Assembly (NCBI RefSeq): GCF_000016985.1
Contig: NC_009633.1
Coordinates: 1,054,001-1,118,000, forward strand
Direction of reading: 5' to 3'
Length of the DNA: 64,000 nucleotides
DNA from: Alkaliphilus metalliredigens QYMF
Lineage (GTDB): Bacteria > Bacillota > Clostridia > Peptostreptococcales > Natronincolaceae
Within the stretch, counting starts at the first letter, position 1; each line of letters begins with the position of its first letter. Both the position numbers and the translations under genes were made by a program. This document shows positions 46,166 to 56,117 of the stretch, piece by piece. Under the pieces are notes generated by a model. It saw only the letters and a program-made list of their open reading frames with translations, was not told where the DNA came from and did not search any database.

Positions 46166-47170
46166 GAAAATCAAAGGGACGGTTCGTGCGCCACGAAGGG
46201 TGCACCATATAGCGGGTGGGAACCCCGCTGAGAAAGATTTAGCAAATCACTCATAGCGAGTCTTGGACATCATCGGGTAACCTATGATGTTAAGCGTAGA
46301 CAGCAAGTTAGTAGGCCGAAAGCGAAAGTTGAAGGGATTGAGCCTCGAAATCCCCATTGGGAAGGTTAATACTGTGAACCGAGTAGAAAACAACATCAAT
46401 ATATTCGCTAAGCGAGAATATATTGGCTTCCCCGGGGTCAGTGACCTTGGCATGATAAACATAGTTATGGTGCGTCAACGTGGGAGACCCTGTTAGCTCT
46501 TTACACAGAGAAAGTAGGACTAACCAAGCGATAACAAAGCAAGGAAGTCCAATGCAGCAGGGAGTCGGATTACTGCATAGTGTGCGACTTGAAAGTTGCA
46601 ATTAGAATTGTACATGAGTACTACCACATCCATCCCGTGGTATTCCTACCGATAAATGCCTAGTAAGTAATGAATGGTGTAAAGCAATCGGGACAATGCG
46701 AAAACAATAGTAGTCACAACTATTCTATTGCTAGGAAAAGATGTGCATGGTTAACAAATGTGAATTGCCGTAAGAATCGTCAGCGATAAAAGGTGAAATG
46801 TGAATGATACACCTTAACCAAAATGGTACGAGGGCAGGGACACAGTAATTACTATGGTACTGTGTTGGGAAGGACAGAGAACCTCCGGTTTATAGGCAGA
46901 ATCTAAACACATCATAATTATTCTAATTGCGGAACAAGGTAAACCTTATGTGCTCCTGAAAAGGTAGGCAAATCGTAAGAGATGTACAATGCCCAGAAGG
47001 TAGAGGATACTGGAAAAAGCGAAAGTCTTAGTGTAATGCTGAGGATAGGGATTCAAAATTTGTCCCACTTGAAAAAGGGCAGACTTCCAGTGCGTATCGA
47101 TTACATGAAAGATAAGGAATCTATGAATGCATCAGGTTCAACGACACGAAAGTGAGGACAATGTAGACGT

Positions 47171-47524
47171 ATGAAAATGAAATGGAGTCAAATAGACTGG
47201 AATCAAGCAGAAGAATACGTTAATAGACTACAAATCAGGATTGTAAAGGCAACATTGGAGAACAAATGGAGATTGATTAAAAGACTACAGTATTTATTGA
47301 CTCACTCATTCTACGCAAAAGCAATAGCTATAAAAAGAGTGGTGACAAACAAAGGTAAGAATACACCAGGAATTGATGGTGTGTTATGGAAAAACGATGG
47401 AGATAAGACAACAGCAATACAAAAACTTGAGGTAAGTTCGTACCATGCAAACCCTCTTAAAAGAATATATATTGAGAAGTTTGGTAAGAAAGAAAAACGA
47501 CCTCTCGGTATACCCACGGTGAAT
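47171..47524 (+). pseudogene. ltrA: Group II intron reverse transcriptase, 5' part
   Basis: It starts M-K-M-K-W-S-Q-I-D-W and carries R-I-V-K-A-T, K-N-T-P-G-I-D-G-V and K-R-P-L-G-I-P-T-V, i.e. the N-terminal RT segments 0-2 of a group II maturase. At codon V in G-I-P-T-V it runs into the recombinase element. Its continuation is at about 50206. Confidence 0.9.
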
Positions 47525-47571
47525 TCATACTGCACACCTCCCAAGACTGTTTTTGGTTTTGAAAAGGTTCT

Positions 47572-49629
47572 TCAGAGACCCTGTGTCATTTTTGACAAGT
47601 GTCCCGACTTTTGAACCCATTCTCTCAATTCTTTTTCTTTTTGTTTATCTAATTGAATATTCCAAGGCCAACCTGGAGCGAATTTTTTTGCCTCTAAAAT
47701 ACCATGTTTAATCCAGTAATAGACGACACCAGGTGCGACATTGAATTGTTCGGCTACATCTTTTACAGATAACCCTTGCTGTTGCATAGAAAGCCTTTTT
47801 ATCTTGTGTGAATATCGAATCCACTTGATGGAATCGACTGTAAACAATTTTCCTTCTGGTGTATGGTGGCCGGATTCGTTGAAGTAATCTGCAATTCGAC
47901 TGTCAGTCATTGTATCAGATAATTTTCGGACCAGTTCTACCGTTTCTGGCGTGTGTTTGCGAGCCATTGATTTCGGCAGAGGTTTTGTAGCATTAATTTC
48001 TTCATGAGATTGATTTCTCCATCGTAGACCCAGCCGAATATCAGATTGTCTTGCTTCTGCAAATATAGTGATATCTTCAAGGAGCATCCGCAATATACGT
48101 TTTCGATCTTTAGCTGTAGTAGTAGCTGCATACCAAATACGAGGCAATTCTTTTGCCAAAGAAAGAATTTGAGCTTTATCTTCTTCAGTAGGTTGCCAAC
48201 TTTGACGAGATTTGTATTGTGCATATTGCTCTTGAATTTGCGCTAACTCTGTAAGTTTTTCGTTCCATCGAGCTTCGAGGCTGCGTGCAACTAAACGATT
48301 TTCAGGCTCTACTTGCTGGTACTGGCGTTCTGCACGGTTAGCTTCATACTTTGCACGTTCCAAAGACAAAGACCATCCTTTATCGGCATCATCTTCTCCT
48401 TTTAACAGTTTATCCGTGACTTTAAGGGCAAGGTCCAATTCTGCTGGTTGAATGATTTGCATAAGCCTGGTTGTGACAACTTGATCGATTATTGTAGCTG
48501 GAACTGTGGTGCATGTAGCTCGAAGACCATGCTCCCACCTTCCTTTACATTCATATACAGGATAAATACCACCATTGCCCGTATAGCGAACAGTCATGCG
48601 CCGGCCACATTTCCCACACAGCACCACACCCTGAAGTAGAGCAGTACCTTCTCGAGCTGGACCACTTCGCTCAAGATTGGTACGATTATTCTGCAGCTGT
48701 TTGAGATTTTTTTCGTAGTTTTCCCATGTAATATAGGCCGGATGATGATCAGGGATAAGGACTTCCCATTGTTCCATAGGTAGACGAATGGTATGGTGGA
48801 TAAATAACCCCTGAGGATCTACACTCTTCTGATCATGATAGCGCCCATATACATAAGCTCCAGCATAGCTTGGATTATACAAAATTCCGAGAACTCGGCT
48901 GTGGGTAAGAGTTCCCCAAACAAGTTTCCCAGCCCATGCGCCTCCATAAGCTCGTTTAGGAAAACGAAGCGTGTTTTTAGCAAAAAACTTGACGACACCA
49001 TAAGCACTGCCACTGGCTTGAAAAGCGTGGAAGACATTGCGCACAGCAATTTGGACCTCTTCGTCAGGATCTAGAGCTGTTTGACCATCAATATCGTAGA
49101 CATAACCTACAGGTAGCGGAAAACGCAGTGTACCCTTTTTAGCTTTATTCTTCTTCCCACCGAGCATGCGGGAACGAAGAAAATGCAGTTCAGCTTCACT
49201 CATTGTCCCTTTGAATCCAAGAATGAGACGGTCGTTAAAATCGCTAAGATCATAGATGCCGTCTTCATCCACTACAATTGTGTTGAATAGCGCACAGAGT
49301 TCCAAAAGCCTCAGGAGATCTGCACAAGAGCGTGCTAGTCGGGAAATCTCGAGACCAAAAATGGCTCCAACTTGACCCAAAGAGACTTGTGCGACGAGTT
49401 GCTGAAATCCCTGTCGAAGGGATCGCCCCGAACCTGAAATTCCAAGGTCTTCGTCGATGATCTGAATTTGTTCCTGGGTCCACCCAAGGTTTAAAGCTTT
49501 CTCCTGAAGTGCATATTGGCGTTGGGTGCTCTCTTGATTGTAACGAACTTGGGTCAAAGTTGATTGTCGGATATAAACAATCGCCATTCGATTCAAGTGT
49601 TCTGCTCTCACTTTCGATGTTGATATCAT
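47572..49629 (-). CDS. Large serine recombinase
   Basis: 685 residues. Resolvase domain (about 12-160) with catalytic Ser23 in V-Y-I-R-Q-S and S-R-L-A-R-S; Recombinase domain (about 180-290); zinc ribbon C-G-K-C-G ... Y-E-C-K-G; coiled coil (about 410-470); and an unusual C-terminal part with two HTH-like segments, the second D-V-A-E-Q-F-N-V-A-P-G-V-V. The start follows AAGGAGG. It probably moved the element into the intron. It looks intact. Confidence 0.93.
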   Translation of the reverse strand: MISTSKVRAEHLNRMAIVYIRQSTLTQVRYNQESTQRQYALQEKALNLGWTQEQIQIIDEDLGISGSGRSLRQGFQQLVAQVSLGQVGAIFGLEISRLARSCADLLRLLELCALFNTIVVDEDGIYDLSDFNDRLILGFKGTMSEAELHFLRSRMLGGKKNKAKKGTLRFPLPVGYVYDIDGQTALDPDEEVQIAVRNVFHAFQASGSAYGVVKFFAKNTLRFPKRAYGGAWAGKLVWGTLTHSRVLGILYNPSYAGAYVYGRYHDQKSVDPQGLFIHHTIRLPMEQWEVLIPDHHPAYITWENYEKNLKQLQNNRTNLERSGPAREGTALLQGVVLCGKCGRRMTVRYTGNGGIYPVYECKGRWEHGLRATCTTVPATIIDQVVTTRLMQIIQPAELDLALKVTDKLLKGEDDADKGWSLSLERAKYEANRAERQYQQVEPENRLVARSLEARWNEKLTELAQIQEQYAQYKSRQSWQPTEEDKAQILSLAKELPRIWYAATTTAKDRKRILRMLLEDITIFAEARQSDIRLGLRWRNQSHEEINATKPLPKSMARKHTPETVELVRKLSDTMTDSRIADYFNESGHHTPEGKLFTVDSIKWIRYSHKIKRLSMQQQGLSVKDVAEQFNVAPGVVYYWIKHGILEAKKFAPGWPWNIQLDKQKEKELREWVQKSGHLSKMTQGL

Positions 49630-49759
49630 TATGTTCTTGTTCCTCCTTATGCATTGCAGCCAGACAAGAACGAACTAAATTTGCAACAATAGTAACAAGT
49701 TCGTCTGCCCTACAAACATCATTCCCTACTAAAGCTATTAATGTTGAACTAGACATCAT
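49620..49759 (-). CDS. Small protein upstream of the recombinase (3' end unclear)
   Basis: It starts M-M-S-S-S-T-L-I-A-L-V-G-N-D-V-C-R-A-D-E-L with AGAAAGG well placed. The frame stays open far into the recombinase gene (to 49265), which is unlikely to be real; a frameshift near the recombinase start probably removed the true stop. Reported only up to that overlap. Unknown function. Confidence 0.4.
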
Positions 49760-49887
49760 AAGCATCCTTTCTACAAATCACAGTATTTATTGAGGACAAC
49801 GAGTGTAGTATTTGTGACGTACCCTCTTTGAACTCTAAGGTGGAAGTATTTTCAATTCATTAATAGCATTAGTAGCCATAGTAAGAT

Positions 49888-50204
49888 TTATTCCTCTTGC
49901 TTAGATTTGTCAAAAAGATTTACGGATACTTCTAAGCTTTGAAGAAGTTGAGCTAATTCTTTTAGGGTGAATGCATCAAAATGAGTCATGTGAGAATCCA
50001 GCTTGTGTATTTGCCGATCCGTCCAAGACTCAGGGACACATATGACACCAGAATCCGTACGCAAAGAATATCTTTGCAAACCGTTGAATTTTTTTACTTC
50101 AAGGATGTCATAATTTTGTCCACATAAAGGATGAAATGGATGAGTAATTGTAAGACTTCCTAAAAGGGGATTGAGTTTTTGTGTAATTCGTGCTGACCCT
50201 GCCT
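49888..50204 (-). CDS. DUF5372-like small protein, start unclear
   Basis: About 105 residues with I-T-H-P-F-H-P-L-C-G-Q, E-V-K-K-F-N-G-L, and V-I-C-V-P-E-S-W-T-D-R, which I recall as a small protein family that accompanies mobile-element recombinases. There is no standard start codon inside the element; the frame continues into the interrupted RT gene (ATG at 50241). It may use a non-standard start or have lost its own at the insertion edge. Confidence 0.55.
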
Positions 50205-50205
50205 G

Positions 50206-50564
50206 CCTATGAAGATAAGTTAATACAATCTGCCCTGACAAAGATACTAAATGCCATATATGAGCGAGATTTCTTAGAGTGCTCTTTTGGATTTAGACCC
50301 AATCGAGGATGTCACGATGCATTGAAACTACTAGATAAAATAATAAACAAAGAACATATTAAATACGTAGTGGATGCGGACATCAAAGGATTCTTTGACA
50401 ATGTAGAACATGGATGGATGATGAAATTCATAGAGCATATGATAGAGGACAAAAATCTAAAAAGACTCATAGCAAGCATGCTTAGAGCAGGAATAATGGA
50501 AGCAGGAATTAAGTACGACACACCTCAAGGTATAATGTGCACGCTTGTCAAGACACGAAATTGA
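50206..50564 (+). pseudogene. ltrA: Group II intron reverse transcriptase, 3' part
   Basis: It resumes Y-E-D-K-L-I-Q-S-A-L and includes F-G-F-R-P-N-R-G-C-H, Y-V-V-D-A-D-I-K-G-F-F-D-N-V (RT segments 3-4) and Y-D-T-P-Q-G, then diverges at about 50530. The Y-A-D-D, maturase X and endonuclease regions are absent. Confidence 0.9.
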
Positions 50565-50727
50565 ATTTCCTAAGATAAACCTTCCTCCCTTCGTGTGTTA
50601 ACGCTATGCAGCGATTTTCTGTGTAGAATAATACATTTCACTTGGTGTTTGATGGGTTTGTTTCTTGATTTAAGGTGGGAAAGTTGAGTTAAATATATTG
50701 CTTATGAAGACTTGAGGGAGGGATAAA

Positions 50728-50967
50728 ATGATCAAAGACATTTTTCTATACATTATAAAAAATAGAATTATAGAAATGCGACGTGGAAATATGAAAAAAA
50801 TTGATATTGTTAAAAAAGTATTTCAGTTTATTTTAATAATATGTATAGTTATTGTATGGTTATATATGACAGCAGATTTAATGATTGGTAGATTAGGAGT
50901 AAGTGGATTTATTGGTTTTTCTGCTATAGCATTGTTTGGTCTTATAAATTATTTTTATAAATCATAG
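50728..50967 (+). CDS. Small two-TM membrane protein
   Basis: 79 residues from ATG 50728 (GAGGGAGG upstream), or 59 from the internal ATG at 50788. Two helices: V-F-Q-F-I-L-I-I-C-I-V-I-V-W and G-F-I-G-F-S-A-I-A-L-F-G-L. The first codons (M-I-K-D-I-F-L-Y-I) and about 40 bases of leader match the gene at 56496 (M-T-K-D-V-F-L-Y-I), so the two share a duplicated start. Possible immunity protein. Confidence 0.6.
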   Translation: MIKDIFLYIIKNRIIEMRRGNMKKIDIVKKVFQFILIICIVIVWLYMTADLMIGRLGVSGFIGFSAIALFGLINYFYKS

Positions 50968-51252
50968 GCGTTAACCTAAGCAATATTTTGGAAATTACTT
51001 TCGAGAAAAAAGTATTCCTGTAGTATTTTTAACGTTGTTTTTCGCTGATGCTTATTATCCTAAACACCCGATAGAATTGTAACCTAGTTACAGCTCTATC
51101 GGGAATTTAAGTTACGCCACAAATACAACGATAAAATAGATGATAAGGCATAAAAATACGCCTGAATTTTAACGTTTAGACGTGTTTTCATAGTTTTAAT
51201 TGTCAAACTCAGGATATATCTTCCAGGCTGTTAAGCAGTTTAAAAAGTAATT

Positions 51253-51283
51253 AGAAAAAAACTCTCGCGGAGAGTTTTTTTCT
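51253..51283. terminator. Symmetrical terminator
   Basis: AGAAAAAAACTCTC-GCG-GAGAGTTTTTTTCT, usable on both strands. Confidence 0.88.
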
Positions 51284-51416
51284 ATGCGCGCACAGTATGG
51301 ATTATTACTCATGAATAAAAGCCTGATACAGGGACTGGTAGTGTCAACTGTTATCTTAAGATAAAAGGGGGGGGGTAACATGAGTTCAGGATATAAAGTA
51401 GATGAATAGAATAAAA

Positions 51417-51434
51417 ACTACCCGATTAGGTAGT
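51417..51434. promoter_or_regulatory. Dyad ACTACC-N6-GGTAGT, copy 2
   Basis: The arms are identical to copies 1 and 3 while the centre (CGATTA) differs from TGAACG, followed again by TGGTATT. It lies 138 bases before the M16 gene. Arm conservation with a variable centre fits a dimeric protein site. Confidence 0.55.
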
Positions 51435-51571
51435 GGTATTTTGAGGGAAAATATAGTAAAATAAGTATTAAAATATATAAAATGGTAAAAAAATACGTTG
51501 TTTGTATACTCAACAGCACTAAAGCTAACTTATCCAATAAAAATAGCTAATGTTAACGAGGAGGAAATGAA

Positions 51572-54500
51572 ATGGAAAAAATGTTAAAAGCAATTGGTCT
51601 TCAAAGAAATATTGCATGGATTTTATTACTTGCTATGGTACTTTCATTTGTACCGATACAGGTTCACGCAGAACAAGGTTATGAAGTTAACAAAGTGTAT
51701 AATGGATTTCAGCTTATGGAGGAAAAATATGTAGAAGAGATTGATAGCCAAGCAAGGCTTTTTCAACATATGCAAAGTGGTGCGCAACTAATTCATTTAG
51801 ATAATGATGACAGTAATAAAGTTTTGAGTATCAGCTTTAGTACACCGCCATCAGATGATACTGGGATCCCTCATATTTTAGAGCACTCTGTACTAAACGG
51901 TTCTGAAAAGTTTCCTGTGAAATCACCGTTCATAGAAATGAATAAACGTTCTTTAAATACTTTTTTAAATGCCTTTACTTATCCAGAGCATACTTCCTAT
52001 GTGGCAGCCAGTAGAAATGATAGGGATTTCAGAAATTTATTGGATATGTATTTAGATGCAGTATTTGCTCCGAAAGTTTTGAAGGAAGAAAAGATCTTTA
52101 TGCAGGAAGGTTGGCATTTTGCGCTGAAAAATTTCCAAGACGAGCTTATCTATAATGGAGTTGTTTACAATGAAATGAAGGGAGTTTATTCTAATCCCTT
52201 TAGTGTTTTGTCTAGGGAAAATCAGAAGTCGTTGTTTCCCGATACTCCCCGTGCCTATAATTCGGGAGGTGTGCCAGAAATGATTCCACAGTTATCCTAT
52301 GAAGCATTAATCGATTTTTATGACACTTATTATCATCCATCTAATAGCTATATTTATTTGTATGGAGATTTAGATTTGCAGGATACCTTGAAATTTATCA
52401 ATGATGAATATTTAAGTACATTTCAAAATAAGGAAATACAATCTTCTGTTTTGAAACAAAAGTCCTTTACTGAAAGAGCTTATCATACGATTGAATATAC
52501 ATTACCCCAAAATACAGATGTTCAAAATAAAACCTATTTAAGCTTAAATTATGCTGTAGATGAAACTAATAATAAAGAGACCACGATAGGATTTTCTATT
52601 TTAAATGCGTTATTAATGCAAACAGAGTCTTCACCATTACGAAGTGCACTGCTACGAGAAGAAATGGGAATTAATGTATTTGGTAGCTACAATTCTACGG
52701 GGTTACAGACTAGCTTCAGTATTATTATTGAAAATGCAAATGATCAAAAAAGCCAGGATTTCGAGGAAATTGTTCAACAAACATTAGAAGAAATAGTTAG
52801 AAATGGAATCGATCGTGAACTCATTGATGCTATATTCAATACGCTTGAAATTTCCATGCGCACAGAAGCGTCTAATGCCAACAGAGGGCTTGGATATCAC
52901 GATGCGGTTTTAAACACATGGCTATATGACCATGATCCAACATTATATCTTTCCTTTGAGGATACATTAAATAGTATTAAAAATAAAATAGATGAAAACT
53001 ATTTTGAAAATCTAATACAAGAATATTTACTGGATAATACCCACAGCTCTTTAGTGATGATGAAGCCTGTAGCTGGTCTAGAAGCAGAAAAAGGAAGGGC
53101 GTTGAAGGCAGAATTACAGCAAATAAAAGACAACTTTTCAGAAGAAGAAATACATGCGTTAGTACAACAAACAAAAGCATTGGAGAAATGGAAGGAGACA
53201 CCCAATTCTGAAGAAGCAATACAAACCTTACCTAAATTATCGTTAGATGATTTACAGCAACAGCAGGAAATCGTTAAATTAAATGTTGAGAAACTAGAGG
53301 AAGTTACAATTTTATCACATCCATTATTTACAAATGGAATTGCATATGTGAACATGTATTTTGATACCACGAAAGTACCACAGGAGCAAATACCGTATAT
53401 TTCTTTGCTAACTAGACTACTTGGGAGTATAGATACAGAGAACTACAGCTATCAGCAGTTATCTAATGAAATGCATAATCGGTTAGGAGGATTAAATTTT
53501 AGAACGAATGTTGTTTCGAATTTCAAAAATAATCATGAATATTCTCCGAAATTAATCATGTCCATGTACACTGTTGTAGATGAGCTAGAAAATGGGTTTG
53601 CAGTTTTAGAGGAAATGATGCATAATGGAAAGTTTGAAAATGTAGATAGGATCAAGCAGTTAGTAGGTCAGTTAAAGACGGATATGGAATCTAGCTTAAA
53701 TAGTAATGGAATTGCTGTGGCACAAACACAATTGGTAAGGAAACAGTCTCAGGCAAATCAATATGAAGCCAGCATAAGTGGGATGGATTTTTATTTCTTT
53801 CTGTGCGAAATTGAAGAGATGTTAGAAAGTAACCCCAAAGCAGTTCTAGAAAACCTAAAGGAAATAAATCAGTTAGTGTTTCAAAAGGAAAACTTACTTG
53901 TTGGAATTACTGTAGATGAAGATGAATATGAAATCTTTAAAAAAGCATTTTTGCCATTCCAAGCAACATTAAAGACGGTAGATGAACCATGGCAGACCTA
54001 TAGCTTTACTACGCCTAGTGGAAATGAGGGTATTATTAATGCAGAGCAGCTTCAAAGTGTGGTAAAGGGAGCGAATTTCAAGGACTTAGGATATGAGTAT
54101 AGTGGTAAAATGGATGTCCTTACACAAATTCTTTCTACTGAATATTTATGGAATCAAGTGAGGGTTTCTGGTGGGGCTTATGGTAGTAGTATATATATCG
54201 GCGATACAGGAGAAGTGCTCCTTTATTCCTATAGAGATCCTAACTTAAAAGAAACATTAGATGTTTTTGATGCCATACCAAGTTTCTTGCGGCAATTTGA
54301 CGCAGATGAGGAGGAAATGCTGAATTATATTATTGGAACCTTAGGAGAATACGATCCTCTATTAAGTCCACAGAATAAAGGGGCAATGCAGGATATGCTC
54401 TATATGACACAAAGGACCCATGGGGATGTAGAAAAGATCAAAGAGCAGATTCTACAAACTACAGCAGAAGATATAAGGAATTTTGCACAGATGATGGAGG

Positions 54501-54877
54501 ATGTCCTAAATCAAAACCAATATGTTGTGGTAGGCGACGAGACGAAAATCCAAGAAAATGTACACTTATTTGATAGTGTGGTTAATGTTTTCGGTGAAAA
54601 ATCGGGAGCGGAACAGCAGATTGAATACTTCCCAGCTATAGAAACTTTTAAAGAATTCGGGGTAACTTTAACAATAGATAATGAAAATTCTGAAAATCCC
54701 ATAGCTATTGTAGAAGTAGAAAATATTAAGTTATTGTTTTATGTGAATACAACATTGATTGTGATCAACGACTATGAACATCATTTACAAGGAGAAATCC
54801 GATCCAAGGATAATGAAATCTATGTACCGGGAGAAGTATTTGAGATATTTTTTTATATGCTTCAGCAGGAGCAATAG
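51572..54877 (+). CDS. Exported M16-family zinc metallopeptidase (PreP-like)
   Basis: 1101 residues. Signal peptide (about 1-33, I-A-W-I-L-L-L-A-M-V-L-S-F ending V-H-A). Zinc motif H-x-x-E-H in G-I-P-H-I-L-E-H-S-V-L near residue 103, followed by the M16C domains of presequence-protease/insulinase type. The last ~55 residues resemble a copper-amine-oxidase-N-like stalk domain (E-I-Y-V-P-G-E-V-F). M16C enzymes degrade small unfolded peptides inside a closed chamber. Export and position beside secreted peptides suggest it destroys or matures peptides outside the cell. Start after GAGGAGG. Confidence 0.9.
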   Translation: MEKMLKAIGLQRNIAWILLLAMVLSFVPIQVHAEQGYEVNKVYNGFQLMEEKYVEEIDSQARLFQHMQSGAQLIHLDNDDSNKVLSISFSTPPSDDTGIPHILEHSVLNGSEKFPVKSPFIEMNKRSLNTFLNAFTYPEHTSYVAASRNDRDFRNLLDMYLDAVFAPKVLKEEKIFMQEGWHFALKNFQDELIYNGVVYNEMKGVYSNPFSVLSRENQKSLFPDTPRAYNSGGVPEMIPQLSYEALIDFYDTYYHPSNSYIYLYGDLDLQDTLKFINDEYLSTFQNKEIQSSVLKQKSFTERAYHTIEYTLPQNTDVQNKTYLSLNYAVDETNNKETTIGFSILNALLMQTESSPLRSALLREEMGINVFGSYNSTGLQTSFSIIIENANDQKSQDFEEIVQQTLEEIVRNGIDRELIDAIFNTLEISMRTEASNANRGLGYHDAVLNTWLYDHDPTLYLSFEDTLNSIKNKIDENYFENLIQEYLLDNTHSSLVMMKPVAGLEAEKGRALKAELQQIKDNFSEEEIHALVQQTKALEKWKETPNSEEAIQTLPKLSLDDLQQQQEIVKLNVEKLEEVTILSHPLFTNGIAYVNMYFDTTKVPQEQIPYISLLTRLLGSIDTENYSYQQLSNEMHNRLGGLNFRTNVVSNFKNNHEYSPKLIMSMYTVVDELENGFAVLEEMMHNGKFENVDRIKQLVGQLKTDMESSLNSNGIAVAQTQLVRKQSQANQYEASISGMDFYFFLCEIEEMLESNPKAVLENLKEINQLVFQKENLLVGITVDEDEYEIFKKAFLPFQATLKTVDEPWQTYSFTTPSGNEGIINAEQLQSVVKGANFKDLGYEYSGKMDVLTQILSTEYLWNQVRVSGGAYGSSIYIGDTGEVLLYSYRDPNLKETLDVFDAIPSFLRQFDADEEEMLNYIIGTLGEYDPLLSPQNKGAMQDMLYMTQRTHGDVEKIKEQILQTTAEDIRNFAQMMEDVLNQNQYVVVGDETKIQENVHLFDSVVNVFGEKSGAEQQIEYFPAIETFKEFGVTLTIDNENSENPIAIVEVENIKLLFYVNTTLIVINDYEHHLQGEIRSKDNEIYVPGEVFEIFFYMLQQEQ

Positions 54878-55337
54878 AATATAAATATTAATACATCCAC
54901 CGTAAATTTCATGAAAAGTTCTTAATCTATACAGACAGTTTCATCATTCGTCAAATCCTATAAGCAAGTAATGGAGATCAAAACGGCTGTGATTACAGTC
55001 GTTTTGATCTCGTTAATTGGTAATATTTTTTTCGTCTATAATCTATATCGAAAAAATGATGTATATGAAATAAAAGTATAACTTTAAAGAAAATGATCTT
55101 TATAAGTAGAAAAATTACCAAATGGCCATGATTTTGCAAACAAGGACAGATTATTTATGTCTTAAAAAAACTGAAGCTACCATGCAAGTTATGGCGAATT
55201 ATGTAAAACGATTTTAGAAGGAATAAATTAAAGTTTGTCTAATGTAGCTCTGATGTAGAGTGAAAAGCAGCCACATGTATAATACCAGATATTGCTCTGT
55301 AGTATATGACAAAATAGAATAAAGGCGGAAAATTAAT
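54878..55337. other. Intergenic region before the GAF-LuxR gene
   Basis: It holds the terminator 54974-55011 (GAGATCAAAACGGCTGT / ACAGTCGTTTTGATCTC). The part 55120-55180 is similar to 22860-22917. No gene. Confidence 0.6.
54974..55011. terminator. Terminator of the AAACGGCTGT family
   Basis: A near-perfect 17-bp stem with a 4-base loop; same core as 22813-22838. Confidence 0.85.
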
Positions 55338-56114
55338 ATGAAAAAGGAAGTGCAGGAGTCATGGAAGAGGTGTGAGGAGATCGGATTATCACCCCAAATT
55401 TCAATTCCACGTATAATATTACGTAATGAAAAAATAAAATTATTATTAAATGAAAATAAACTACTTGTTTCAAGCTTTAGAGATGCTGTTGTATGTATTA
55501 AAAATATTTTTAAAGAAGAGTATGCTTTTTTTCTTGTCGATCAACAAGGAATCTTATTAGCAACTGAAAGAAGTGGCCAAATAGGAAGAGAAAAAGAAAT
55601 GTTGCAAATTAAGCCAGGGATATCCTTTGTAGAAGAAAGCTACGGGACCAATGCTATTTCTATGGCAATACAATTGGAAAAACCTGTACATATGCGCCCA
55701 GAAGAGCACTATAGTGAACATTTAAAAGGTTTGTATTGCTTTGCAATTCCTCTGAATGTGGATGATGAAATCATAGGATATCTAGATGTGTCCACAATAA
55801 ACCAAAAAATTACAGAAGAAATGATTACGATTACGGAACTACTACCCTATAAAATAATAGAAGAATATAAAAAGCAAATAAAAAATATAGAGAAAGCGTT
55901 TAAAAGAGAATCATCAAAATTAACAACGAAACAATTACAAATCTTACAACTGATGATAAAAAGTTATACCGAAGACGAAATTGGAAAAGAGCTGCATGTG
56001 AGTATCAATACAGTAAAGTATCATAAGAAAAGCATTTTTAGCAAATTGAATGTACGTTCTAGTAGAGAAGCTATTATTAAAGCATTACATGTAAAAGTAG
56101 TTTCTTTAGAATAA
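55338..56114 (+). CDS. GAF-LuxR transcriptional regulator
   Basis: 258 residues. It begins S-W-K-R-C-E-E-I-G-L-S-P-Q as in AcoR-type activators; the GAF domain (about 45-170) has G-I-S-F-V-E-E-S-Y-G-T-N-A-I-S and P-V-H-M-R-P-E-E-H-Y. The C-terminal LuxR HTH (about 195-250) has L-T-T-K-Q-L-Q-I-L, I-S-x-N-T-V-K-Y-H-K-K-S-I-F. It lacks the AAA and sigma-54 parts of AcoR, so it is a GAF sensor fused to a LuxR HTH. It may read a small molecule and drive exporter, M16 or peptide promoters. A deleted copy lies at 22880-22989. Confidence 0.85.
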   Translation: MKKEVQESWKRCEEIGLSPQISIPRIILRNEKIKLLLNENKLLVSSFRDAVVCIKNIFKEEYAFFLVDQQGILLATERSGQIGREKEMLQIKPGISFVEESYGTNAISMAIQLEKPVHMRPEEHYSEHLKGLYCFAIPLNVDDEIIGYLDVSTINQKITEEMITITELLPYKIIEEYKKQIKNIEKAFKRESSKLTTKQLQILQLMIKSYTEDEIGKELHVSINTVKYHKKSIFSKLNVRSSREAIIKALHVKVVSLE

Positions 56115-56117
56115 AAA

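Larger units (their letters stand above)
47525..50205 (-). mobile_element. Serine-recombinase element inserted in the intron RT gene
   Basis: About 2.68 kb separate R-P-L-G-I-P-T-V from Y-E-D-K-L-I-Q of the same reverse transcriptase. All its genes run on the minus strand: a DUF5372-like frame, a small frame and a large serine recombinase. Exact ends are uncertain to a few bases. Confidence 0.85.
46186..50550 (+). mobile_element. Group II intron, interrupted and 3'-truncated
   Basis: It starts GTGCGCC (46186), the group II 5' consensus, right after AAAGGGACGGTTC of a REP-like repeat. About 980 bases of structured, GC-richer RNA sequence precede the reverse transcriptase gene (47171). The gene is split by a recombinase element (about 47525-50205) and ends near 50540 before the catalytic Y-A-D-D. 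I could not find domains V and VI, so splicing is unlikely. Confidence 0.82.
50968..51571. other. Intergenic region with hairpins and a dyad
   Basis: No gene. It holds a long hairpin at 51067-51103 (CCCGATAGAATTGTAAC / GTTACAGCTCTATCGGG), a terminator at 51253-51283, a run of nine or ten G near 51367 and the dyad ACTACC-N6-GGTAGT at 51417-51434. Confidence 0.6.

Noticed and set aside
49265-49619. Minus-strand open frame continuing the small protein through the recombinase gene
   Set aside because: It overlaps more than 350 bases of a clearly conserved recombinase in another frame and has no family-like composition.
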